Shown piece by piece: positions 22,229-32,699 of a DNA stretch of 64,000 bases (the first letter of the stretch is position 1; every line of letters starts with the position of its first letter). Position numbers and translations under genes: made by a program. The DNA comes from Persicaria tinctoria (Eukaryota > Streptophyta > Magnoliopsida > Caryophyllales > Polygonaceae): NCBI GenBank assembly GCA_037127255.1, contig JBANSL010000017.1, forward strand, positions 66,881,857 to 66,945,856, read 5' to 3'. The notes under the pieces were generated by a model. That model was not told the origin of the DNA. It saw only the letters and a list, made by a program, of their open reading frames with translations, and searched no databases.

Positions 22229-25200
22229 TCATCCCTGTGACGAAGGAGATGCAAATCTTCCACCGTTACCACCACCCTCTTCTTCTTCTTCAGGAACAAT
22301 AGTTATAACTCGAGTGGGTGGCCCTCTTGGGGCAAGGGTGACTCTAGGGGCCGCGGCAATGAAAGAAGGCGCGGTAGTAAAAGGAAGAAGAGTAGGAGGA
22401 ATCATTGGAAACATCTGCATCCGAGGGATCATTGTTGCAACTCCAGGATAGTGTAGCATGGCATGATAAGGCATCAATTGTGCAGGGATAAGTGGAGGCG
22501 GTAGTGTAGGAATGTGTGGTTGCGAGACTCCTCTTACAATTGATGACATATATTGCTCCTGCATCCACTGCTAATAGCTATTAGCATTAAGGTGAATCAC
22601 ATCACATTCTTCATATATTTAGGTTAAAGATGCATATGAAACTTAAATGAGTTTTTGTATGTTATAAAGTTCCCATTGGTGTAATCTATGAGTTACACTA
22701 ACCCCCCGTTTGTTTTTGGGTAGAGAAAGATAATGATTACTTTTATGAATATAGTCCATATTTAAGTTAAGATTCATTGATCACTATTCTAATCATTTCC
22801 ATTCTCCTTCCATTTTTCACACAAAATTTGTTAACTTTTCCCACATTCTATTCCCTAATTTTAAGGAGGGTAACTAATACCCCTAGGATGGTCTAATAAT
22901 CACCCTCACACTCTTCTCGAAGTTCACAAAAAATGATGATCATATACATTTTATATGTAAAATTTAATACATTTTCTTTCCATTCCCCTCTTGTATATAT
23001 AAACAAACAACCCCTAAATATCTATACAAGATACATGTTGTAAAAGGGTTAAAATATATTGGCCAGAGATTAATCTTGCTTAAGATTAAAATATAGATGA
23101 ATTTTTTGATGAAATTTTAGCTTTTTCTGATATATTAAAAGAGTAAATTATTGCTTAGCATGACAAATTACACAGTTTTATAAATATATTTTTTTCGAAA
23201 ACAATGAAAAGCTTCGTCACAACTCTTAAAAGCTCCAATAAGCTTGTGTCAATAAGCCTAAAGATAAAATTTGTATCATAGAATAATAAATGCACAATCC
23301 ACATAAGACATGATTTTTTTTTTTTGCCTATTTGGGAATGAAATGGATCACACCATATAAGGTATGGTTGATAAAACATCTACCTAGTGTCTTCCACACA
23401 TGTATATTACATATGCAGGATTGCATACAAGGTAGACCTGTCAAACAGGTCGGGTGGGTCGGGTTGTCTCGGGTTTGAGTCGATTACGGGTCTGGTCATT
23501 TCGGGTTACGGGTCATGAAATGCTCAACCCAAACCCATATTTAACGGGTTCGGGTCAACCCAACGGGTCAAGAGCGTTACTCATCCAAACTTTTTTAAAT
23601 GTCATTTACTATTCACACATGTTATTTAAGGATGATAAAAATATGTAAAATATCATTTTTTTTAATTAAAATTTCAACCTTTTTAGTTTGAAGTATGAAA
23701 TTATATATATAATATATAAATTAATATTTTATATAATTTTTATCATCCTTAAAACCATACATGAATAGTAAATGACATTTAAAAGTAAATAGATGGAATA
23801 TTTTTAATGATTATTTACATAGTTCCTAAACCTAAAATTGTTATATTACCCTAATAGTTATATTATTGAAAAGAAGTAGTTAATGTTGTTACAATAGTAA
23901 TATGTATTTTTATATACATAACAATTTTTAATGTTAAATCATCAAGTAAAGTTGATGATAAAAAAGATAATATTCAATCCTAATTATTATTAGTAATAAA
24001 TTTTAATATTAGGTTAAATTGTAATTTATTTATGTTTTTATTATACTAAAGCTTGACCCAGCGAGTGATCCACGGGTTGACCCAACCCGACCCAGAAATT
24101 TACGGGTTGAACGGGTTCGGGTTGCTTCGGGTTTCGGGTTGAAATATTTGTGCCAAAACCCACGTTTTACGAGTCGGGTCGAGTCACGTTTTGACAGGTC
24201 TAATACAAGGTGTACACAAAATTGCCTATTTGTGTACACCTTGTATGGAATCATCGATAAAACTTATGTATAAGAATATGGATTTGAAAACATTACTTGA
24301 GCTTGAAACTTGAGCAATTTGATTTGCTTGATTGCCTCGTCCAAAACGGATTCTGTGTCTTTCTGCAAAATTCGAAAGCAAGTAGTCTAGAAGATGAAAA
24401 CTCGCAAATAAAGAAGAAAAAAAACAAGAGATTGGTTTTAAGATTGATTAACCTTATCACACGTAGGAAGTAGCTCTTCCAATTCTTTTATCTTCCCCTT
24501 CAACTTCTCTCTTCGTCTCTGTATATAACATATGAACGTAACAATGAAAGTTAATTACCATTAACAAAGTAATAAGAGTTAAAACTTTACAAACCGAATT
24601 CGGATGCTTGTTATATCATCCGAATTCGGTTTGTAAAGTTTTAACTACCTTTTCAGATATCGCGTAAAGTTAATTACCTTTTCAGATATCGCATGTGCCG
24701 TTTGAGCAGCTTTTAGACGCTTACTACGTTCATCACTAACTGGATTAGTTCTGCCTATTGAGATGCCGGGTATAGCCACCTATATATACAAAACAAGTTA
24801 TGTTATTTGCCTTAATATATATATATTTATAATATCAAATATAAACTAATTTTATACCCCAAATATGACAAACTCCTATAACCTGATCTCTTTGAGAATG
24901 AACATGACACTCCAAGTTCATCAATGGAGCATAATCTACACGATGGCTCGACGGTTCCCCTTGCTCTAGTTGAGTTGGAAAGGTATATCCAAAATTTTGT
25001 TGTTGTAGGAAAAGATCAAGTTCTCGAATCCGATCTTGTTCCTCCCGTTGCAACGACTGCGGCGGCGGCGGCGGTGGTGGTGGGATGATGTCAGACCAAA
25101 AGTCGAAAACATCCGAAGAAGTAGTGATGAAAGGAGAGGGATGATCGCTAGCAAGTGGCTGAATCGCCATAGAAGTCGATGGGACGACATCGACAAGAGG

Positions 25201-25305
25201 CGAGGGTTGCATTGAATCATCGGTGCTCCTCATGATCTTGTTCAAGTCATCATCACCATCTCCATCCGAATTCCAGCTGAATATCACGTGGTCGTGATCG
25301 TTCAT
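22229..25305 (-). CDS. bHLH transcription factor, PIF/SPATULA-like but divergent (five exons)
   Basis: Minus-strand coding exons are 25305-24883, 24779-24678, 24518-24453, 24362-24297 and 22570-22229 (exon 5 may start at 22567), giving about 332 aa with all phases 0. The bHLH domain is at about residues 165-218. Its basic region AHAISEKRRREKLK has the His-Glu-Arg triad expected for E-box/G-box binding. Helix 1 is IKELEELLP, the loop TCDKKDTES, and helix 2 VLDEAIKQIKLLKFQAQ. The basic region and LDEAI helix resemble subfamily VII (PIF, SPT/ALC). The N-terminus is acidic (GDGDDD), with a run of eight prolines at 75-82 and Gln-rich sequence after it. The C-terminus is rich in Pro and Met (PPPLIPAQLMPYH, MFPMIPP), then EEEEEGG. 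I do not see the phytochrome-binding APB motif of PIFs. The protein is probably nuclear. The GTG upstream of the ATG was not used as a start. Introns hold two perfect hairpins, a hAT-like element and a Tourist-like MITE. Confidence 0.9.
22702..23014. mobile_element. Possible Tourist-like MITE in the bHLH intron
   Basis: TAA flanks both sides (22699-22701 and 23015-23017), with ends CCCCCCGTTTGTTT and, read inward, GGGGTTGTTTGTTT. Only the inner eight bases of the ends agree, so the call rests on the TAA duplication and the GTTTGTTT ends typical of PIF/Harbinger MITEs. It is inside intron 4 of the bHLH gene. Confidence 0.5.
23433..24202. mobile_element. hAT-like non-autonomous element with GGGTCGGGT-type ends
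   Basis: The ends TAGACCTGTCAAA and (read inward) TAGACCTGTCAAA are matching inverted repeats. They are flanked by ATACAAGG at 23425-23432 and 24203-24210 (8 bp; the next base also matches, so 9 bp is possible). Subterminal sequence is rich in CGGGTT/AACCCG motifs; the centre is AT-rich and non-coding. The insertion point lies inside a palindrome whose rest is at 24203-24246. A larger element with similar composition and an 8-bp duplication is at 51802-53019. It is in intron 4 of the bHLH gene. Confidence 0.78.
24203..24246. repeat. Perfect 18-bp-arm hairpin in the bHLH intron
   Basis: Arm ATACAAGGTGTACACAAA (24203-24220) is the exact reverse complement of 24229-24246, with an 8-nt loop. It was the landing site of the adjacent hAT-like element, whose target duplication copies the first 8 bases of the arm. 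Confidence 0.85.
24578..24645. repeat. Perfect 29-bp-arm hairpin in the bHLH intron
   Basis: Positions 24578-24606 are the exact reverse complement of 24617-24645, with loop CTTGTTATAT. The core is CAAACCGAATTCGGATG. It lies in intron 2 of the bHLH gene, immediately downstream (in gene sense) of a duplicated copy of the exon 2 splice-donor region. The arms have no mismatch, so the structure is recent or under constraint. Confidence 0.9.
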
Positions 25306-25460
25306 CCTCACAACCGGATTCTAGGGAAAGAGATAATGGATGTGATGTGTGTGTATATATGGATTAATTAGGCATCGAACCGTTGGGAGGGCAGACGTGG
25401 CAGTACACAGGGCAGAGGGGTTGGGATGTTGTGTTACAGATGACGTCAGCATGATCGTTT
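25306..25460 (-). promoter_or_regulatory. Core promoter of the bHLH gene
   Basis: Reading on the minus strand towards the ATG at 25305, a perfect TGACGTCA palindrome (25441-25448, bZIP/C-box type) is followed by CCACGTCTGCC, then CAACGGTT (a MYB-like motif). A TATA-like stretch CCATATATACACAC (about 25353-25366) lies some 50 bp before the start codon. This spacing makes the 5' UTR very short. Motifs are observed; regulation by bZIP factors is inference. Confidence 0.55.
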
Positions 25461-25690
25461 AAATTGAGCAAGATCTTAACTAATCCCAGGGACCATATAC
25501 CCATCACGAGCCGTTAAAGGTCGTATGATCTCCAAGTGTTGGCGTCGAATTCAATCTCCCACTCTACAGGTTCCAACTGTCGGGTTTGGTTGCCCATGGC
25601 TGACACTTTCAATTTCCTATGACATAGTGAAATTCAACACGTAAAATGAAAGATCTACTTTCATCTTAATCTGCTTGAAAAATATATTGA
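25460..25690. other. Upstream flank of the bHLH gene, no feature called
   Basis: Moderately GC sequence, no open frame of interest. It may hold further promoter elements. Confidence 0.35.
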
Positions 25691-25699
25691 GAGAATTGG

Positions 25700-28640
25700 A
25701 TGGAGTATATCACTATATCCTTTTTAAGTTTTTTTTTTTATACTAATTGTCCTCATTGAGTTTTCTTTTAGGTAATTGTACTTTGTTAGATGGAGATTAC
25801 CTATATACCTTTACAATTAAATTTAAATGAAAATTTGAGGAGATATACCTTTTTCAGTTTTTTTTTGGATAATTATACTCTTTAATTTTTCTTTTTAGGG
25901 TGGAGTTTACCTATATACCCTTTAAAGGTTTTATCTTTTTAAAAATTAAAAAAAATAAACAAATAGATAAAATTATTTACAATTTAGATAAGATTTGTTT
26001 AAAAGGGAAATTATGATGTACACGGCCTTTTCTAATTGATTTGGCATTGAAATTGTTTCTGTTACTATTAATCTTCAATAATCTAAGATATTTTCCCTAC
26101 AATTTAGGATGATATAGTTTAATCACCGCTCTTTTCTATTGATTTAGGCTGATATTTTTCCTGCTAATTGTAACCCTAAATTAGTGTAACCTAGATTAAT
26201 TAATGTAATACATCGAAACCTTAATTTTATTTAAACCTATTGTAATTTATTGTAATCTTACATTCGTGTAACCTAGATTAAAGTAATTGAAACGATATAT
26301 GTTGAAAACTATTACTCCCTCCGTTCGGCAAAACTTGTCGTTTACTATTCATGCACGCTTTTTTAGAACGATAAAAACTATATAAAATATTCATTTTTTT
26401 TTATAAATTTTTTTAATAAGTTTGTACTTATTAATAATAACTACGAAATTGTTAAAAAAATTATTAAAAAAACTAGATATTTTATATAGTTTTTATCTCC
26501 TAAAAAAGCGTGTCTGAATAGTAAAGTGTCAAGTTTTTCCAAACGGAGGTAGTATAATTTAGTGTATTCGATCTATTAAACCTCAATTATCATATGTGAA
26601 AACCTTAATTACAATTTCTAAATATAACCCTATAATCCTAGATTAGTGTAACCTTAATTACTAGACCAAAAAAAAAGTGTAACCAGTAACCTTAATTTGT
26701 ATTATAGTTAATTTCTTGTATTCGATATAAAAAAAAGTTAATTTCTTGTAATCATCCTTCATTATTGTAACTATAATTGTAATCAACACTATCACATTAT
26801 TGTAATAGGTGATTTGAATCTTGTAACTAATTCGTTGTAGGTGATTTGATTCTTGTATCTAATTGCAACTAATTCGTTGTAGGTGATTTGATTCTTGTAA
26901 CTAATTACTTGTACCTAACGAGCAAATATATTCTAGTAACCACAATTGACTATTGAACTTTGAATTACAAGAACTCGTCCCCATGAAACAATTATTGTAA
27001 CGTGTAACGATTACAAATTTCTAAAATTATTATAACTACAAAATTTAAATCATCAAATTAGATTTACACCACGATTGATAAAAACAATTGTGGAGAGCAC
27101 GCATTCAGTACGTAGAGATGTGAGATATCGATCTAGTGGGCATGAGTGCCATTGTTGATGGTTACCGGTTCAATAGTCAATCACACATAACATAACCCAA
27201 AAACAAATAATCGGGAATTGTAAATTATACGCTCATTCGGTAGAATCGATAGAGCCGCTCGTGGTAGAAATCACATAAAAAAAGAACACAAAATTAAACT
27301 CGACTACCTTCGCATACATAGTAGAAGGAAGGTACGTGTATGGAATAGGAGCGTCAATTGATTGAATGAATGGAAGAAATGAGTGTCAATGGAATGAGAG
27401 CGGGTGAAAAGGAAAAGATTTGTGTTACAATATTAATATATGTGATTGAAGAAAATTGTAAAAAACATGGGCAAAATTGTCATTAGAGAAAAAAAAGTAT
27501 AATTAACAAAACAAAAACTTGAAAGGTACATTTAACAAAACAAAAACTAAAAATGGTACAGTTACCCAATTATCCCTAAATTTTATCCTTTTAAAAAGTA
27601 AACACTTAAATTATTGTAAAAGATTTGACAGATGAAGATATTTTTCTAAATGCGAAATTGATTAGGTTGTTAAGTAATTACTCTTGAATGTTCAAATTAT
27701 TTGCTTAGAATCGTTTACTGACGGTTGTATTTTGCAAACCCTAATTCATGTATGTGATTGATTCTTGTAAGACAATATCATTCTTGTATTACAATATTAT
27801 TCATGTAATTATAGAATAACGTTCTTGTTACAAAATCATGTAATACAATCTCATTCTTATGTTACAATATTATTCTTGTAATACCACGTTTCTGTATTGT
27901 TAATCATCAATCAACCATGTGTAATCAACTCAGGCAATACAAGATTTCATGTACTGAGTGAATTCCTATAATGAGTGAAGTCTTTGTACCTATTACTATA
28001 CACCCACAATTGAATTGTGGAGTTGATCGAGTTACAAGAAATCACCTAAATGAATCGATTATTGTAACAATGGGTAACGATTATTATAACCTACAATTAT
28101 TGCAGTCATAGATAACGATTATTGTAACCTAAAATTATTGTAACCAAATAAGCGCTTCATCAAATCATAGGAATTGATTACTGTGAATCTGTTCTTAAAT
28201 GAAATCAAAGAAAAAGTCCTAGTTGAAGAAAGCGTTGCATCTAATTATGAATTACAACATAAATCACAATCAACTTATCAATCTTGGTTGAACTCATAAG
28301 TCATAACCGATTCATTAAAGACATATTTGGTGAGTTTTCAAATTATGGTTTACATAACCTACTATGGAAGTTATAGTAGCAATCACTTGAACAAATAACA
28401 CAAAAGCAACCTTCAATATCTTTGCAAGAAATACCCGTGCTTGAAGTGAGGTGCATATATAGAGCGTTAATTAATTGTAGAAGCGTCAATGAAATGAGAA
28501 TTAATTAGGGATTTGGATATTTGTTGTTACAATCAAATCATGGGCAAATCTGTCATTAACAAAACAAAATCTTCAATGGTATATTTACTAAAACAAAAAC
28601 TGAAAAAGGGGTAGTTACCCAATTTAACCAAATATATTTG
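25700..28640. repeat. AT-rich repeat block with partial direct and inverted duplications
   Basis: The block is built from short related sentences (TTGTAACC, ATTATTGTAAC, GGTAGTTACCCAATT, AAACAAAAACT). Two larger direct copies can be matched: about 26950-27600 and about 28020-28630, both running from a TTACAAGAA block through ATGGGCAAA-TGTCATTA to AACAAAAACT and GTTACCCAATT. The left side (25740-25920) carries inverted relatives of the same closing block. No protein is encoded. It is possibly a large non-autonomous DNA element or satellite-like decay product; unresolved. Confidence 0.5.
26315..26552. mobile_element. Stowaway-type MITE, copy 2
   Basis: Ends CTCCCTCCGTTCGGCAAAAC and (read inward) CTACCTCCGTTTGGAAAAAC are flanked by TA at 26313-26314 and 26553-26554. 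It is closely related to the copy at 17505-17740 over its full length. Confidence 0.85.
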
Positions 28641-28669
28641 GCCACTTTTTTTTAGTAGGGACTTTAAAT

Positions 28670-29566
28670 CACTTGTACAAATATAGGGGGTGGAGCACGG
28701 TAAGTTGGGTACGGTTTTTGACAAGCGTGCTTAATTTTTTATTTTAAGCACGGTTTTATATTAAAAGTGTGTTCCCAACCCCAAATTCAACTAAAAGCAA
28801 CACGCTTTTCCATAAAACCATTCTCGTTTATTTCTAAGAAAATATTTAGACCGATTTTCGTGTAAAGCGTGCTTAAAAAAACTTAAAACGAACACGGTTT
28901 AATTTTCAAAGTGTGTTCCCAAAACCAGATTTGACTAAAACAAACACGCTTTGCTATAAAACCGTTCTCGTTTATTTGTAAAAATATATTTAACTCGGTT
29001 TTCGTGTAAAGCGTGCTTAAAAAAATTACAACGAACACGGTTTAATTCTCAAAGTGTGTTCCCAAAATCAAATTTAACTAAAACGAACACGCTTTTCTAT
29101 AAAACCGTTCTCATTTATTTATGAAAACTAGTAAGCTCGGTTTTCATGTGAAGCGTGCTTAAAAATAAATTAAAACGAACACGGTTTCATTTTACAAGTG
29201 TGTTCCCAAAACCAACTTTAACTAAAATCAACACACTTTTCTATAGAACCGTTCTCGTTTGTTTCTAAGGGAATAATTAGCTCGATTTTCATGTAAAGCG
29301 TGCTTAAAAAAATTAAAACGAACACGGTTTTGTAAGAAAAGTGTGCTAAAACTTTTTTTTTTTAGCACACTTCAATTGAAACGTTCTTATAATTGGTTGT
29401 ATGACAATTTTAAGAACGCTTCAACACAAAACCGTGCTTAAAATATGGGATCACGGTTAAATAGTAAGTGTGCTTGTTTGGGAGCGCACTCACTATAAGC
29501 ACAGTACGAGAAGTGTGCTCCCATGCATATAAAAAGCGTGCTCTGGTCCCCCCTTTTGTACTAGTG
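28670..29566. mobile_element. Non-autonomous CACTA element with GCGTGCTT repeats
   Basis: Left end CACTTGTACAAATATAGGGG and right end (read inward) CACTAGTACAAAAGGGGGG are CACTA-type termini. The 3-bp duplication AAT flanks both sides (28667-28669 and 29567-29569). The interior holds about four tandem units of roughly 143 bp, each with AAGCGTGCTTA, ACGAACACGGTTT and GTGTGTTCCCAAA blocks. The same GCGTGCTY/AGCACGC words recur in both orientations near the ends, as expected for En/Spm transposase-binding sites. No transposase is present. Confidence 0.88.
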
Positions 29567-29602
29567 AATGTTACCCCTCCGCGACGCAAAATTTTACTAA
29601 TC

Positions 29603-29941
29603 TGAGTGAATTTTCGTGAATGAATATCATTAAAGTAAAAGAAAATGAAAGAATAATGGGACACAAAGAATTTCTGTGTTCTGGGCCTTCTGGCAAGAAT
29701 TGCGCAGAACACCATGCAGAGAAAAACCTCTCTATAGTTAGGGTTCCTTATGATGTTATATGGATACAATAATTCCAACCCTACATGCCTCTATTTATAA
29801 TAGAGAACTTCATATAGATAACTCTAGAGATAAACCTACCTTATCTATAACCTATTGTAGATAAACCAACCACAATAATCATTATATAGAAAAATACTTT
29901 CTATATATAGATTGCATCTAGATAATTAATTGTCTCATACA
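29603..29941 (-). repeat. 3' LTR of the Copia element
   Basis: Shares ATAATTCCAACCCTACA, AGATAAACCTACCTTATCTA-like and GCATCTAGATAATTAA blocks with the LTR at 38613. It is shorter by about 24 bp, with many substitutions, so the insertion is not recent. Confidence 0.8.
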
Positions 29942-32690
29942 ATGATCTCCAACTAGACAAATAATCTATATATATATCAATGCATGAAAACATCGCCAAG
30001 ACGTTGTCTGCCTCATGTCTTCCTGTGCTCCCTTCCCTGAGGCTTCTCACTTGACTAACATTGAGTAATATGAACCAAATTCAAACAATGCTTGAACTTG
30101 TCTACGGTGACTAGCTTGGTTAACATATTAGCAGCACCCTGAGATGTGTGAACTTTCTCTAAGATGATCTACTCGAACGTTATAAGCTCCCTGACCTTGT
30201 GAAATCTCACATGAATGTGCTTCGTCCAAACATGACACCCTTAGTTCTTAGCCAGATATATAGCACTCTGACTATCACAGTATATCTCAACTCCACCTTG
30301 CTCAACACTCAATTCCTTCACAATTCCTTTGACCCATAGTGTCTCCTTGGTTGCCTCTGCTAAAACCATGCAATGTATTCTGCCTCAGTAGTAGAAAGGG
30401 CTACCACAAACTACAAAACCTATCTCCAACAAATAGGCCCCCTTGTAAGAGTAAAGACATACTCTGTAGTGGACCTTCGATTATCAAGATCACTAATATA
30501 GTCTGAATCAACGTACCCTTTGACTGAAAGATCGCCCTTTTCGCCATCATACATAATCCCATGGTTAGCAGTACCCCTCAAATACCTAATAATCCACTTG
30601 CATGCATTCTAGTGTTCCCTCCCAGGATTAGACATGTACTTGCTGACTTGGCTAACAACTTGGGCCAAATCAGGTCCTGTGCACACCATAGCATACATCA
30701 AACAACCAACTACACTAGCATAGGAACATTAGACATATCTATGATTTCTTCATCAGACTTCGGACATTGAGCGGAAGAGAGTTTGAAGTGGTTCATTAAA
30801 AGAGTGCTAAAAAGTTTGCATTTCGCCATATCAAATATGTCAAGCACTTTCTCAATATAATTTTTCTAAGATAGCCACAATCTCCCAGAATTTCTCTCTT
30901 TGTAAATTTCCATACCAATGATCTTCTTTCAATGCCAGGATCCTTCATATCAAACTCCTTACCCAACAAGGCTTTTAGCTCAACAATATCATCAAGGTTC
31001 TTCCCAACAATGAGCATATCATCAACATATAACAACAAAAGCAAAAGAGAGCCATCATCAAGATATTTCACATAAACGCAACAATCATACTCACATCTTT
31101 GGTAGCCAACTCAAAGCATATAAGAGTCAAACTTATTGGACCATTGCCTAGGAGCCTGCTTCAACCCATACAATGACTTTTTCAAACTACATACAAGCCG
31201 CTCCTTTTTAGGATGAACAAAACCCTCTGGTCGCTCCATGTAAATCTCTTCTTCTAACTGACCATGAGTGAAAGCAATCTTTACATCCATTTTCTCAAGA
31301 TGTAAATCCCAACTATCTACCAGTACCAACACCAATCTAATAAAAGTGTGTCGGACCACAGGGGAAAATATTTCATCATAATCAGTTCCCTTCTTCTATG
31401 AGTAGCCCTTTGCTACTAAGCGTGCCTTGTACCTCACCCCTTCTTTGTGAGATATGCCTTGTTTCATCTTGAACACCCATTTACACCCTATAGCCTTCTT
31501 CCCTATCAGAAGACTAACTATCTTCCATGCCCGGTTCTTATTGAGAGACTCAATCTCTTCGACCATAGCACCTACCCATCATTCTTTCTTCTGACTTTGA
31601 ATAGCCTCTTGAATGTTAGATAGATCATTTTTGCCAATAACAAGAGCTTAATTAACCATCTCATAACCAAATATGACTAGAGGCGTGTCACGCGCTTAGT
31701 TCTTCTAGAAACAAGACCCTTCATCTGATGTTGTTGTTGCTCACTTCCTAATGATATAAGAACATTAGTGTCAATCTCTTCACCAAGCTACACCTTCACT
31801 ATCTTAGGATCAGTCTTTGTAACTGCAGACCTCTCAACTTCTTTGGCTTGTTGAAGCATATATTGCTCATCATATACAATATCTTGATCGATCACTTGTT
31901 TATTAGCAAACAGGCTCCCAAAACTTAAAACCCTTTACACCTTTCTCATAACCCAAAAAGACGCATTTCTTAGACTTTGCATCCAGTTTTGTTCGATTAT
32001 CACTTGGAATCAACACATATGCATGTGTATCAAAGATCTTCATATTCGACAAATCTAAGTCTGAACCATTTCATACCTCCTTAGAGACCTTCCCGTCTAG
32101 AAAAATCTGTGGTGATCTATTGATCAAATATAGACCGCCATGCTCACTGGTTTTGCCCAAAAGTTCTTTGTGGTGTCGTTCGAACTATAAAGTGCCTTTG
32201 AATGCCATGCTCTTCATAAAAGTGTCAAAATTTTATGACAGTGTATTCTGCGCCATTATCTAATCTCAAATACTTCCCCTTCCTCCCTGTCTGATTCTCT
32301 ACCATTGCCTTCCACAACTTGAACTTGCTAAAGACCTTAAATTTGTGTTTTATGAAATAAACCCATACCTTCCTTGACTAATCATCAATACAGGTAAAAA
32401 AATGCCTGAATCTTCATACTGACTCTAACTGAGTTGCCCCCACACATTAGAATGCACATAATCAACCAAGCCACTTGTATTGTGTTTTCTTGTCTTGAAC
32501 GATACTTTGGACTGTTTTCCCATTATACAGAACTTGTAGGAATCCATCTTACACCTCTTTACACCAGCTAGAAGAACTCGCATGTGAAGTTCAGTTATGT
32601 CGTGCTTGTCGATGTGGACGAGGCGCATGTGTCACAAAGTTGTACTATCAGAATCAGACTCCATAGTCGCATCTCCACCTACAAATGTAC
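29942..32690 (-). pseudogene. Copia pol remnant: GAG-pre-integrase, integrase, RT, RNase H
   Basis: On the minus strand, the GAG-pre-integrase region (32425-32640) gives WHMRL and HIDKHDITELHMRVLLAG, with the C-x2-C partner degraded. The RT start (31111-31359) has KMDVKIAFTHGQLEEEIYME and KKSLYGLKQAPRQW. The RT catalytic box YVDDM is at 31015-31029. RNase H has VALSTTEAEYIA near 30370-30400 and KHIHVRFHKVRE near 30190-30230. Multiple stops and frame shifts are present, so the element is inactive. Integrase between 31380 and 32420 is recognisable only in pieces. Confidence 0.85.
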
Positions 32691-32699
32691 TCCCTAACA

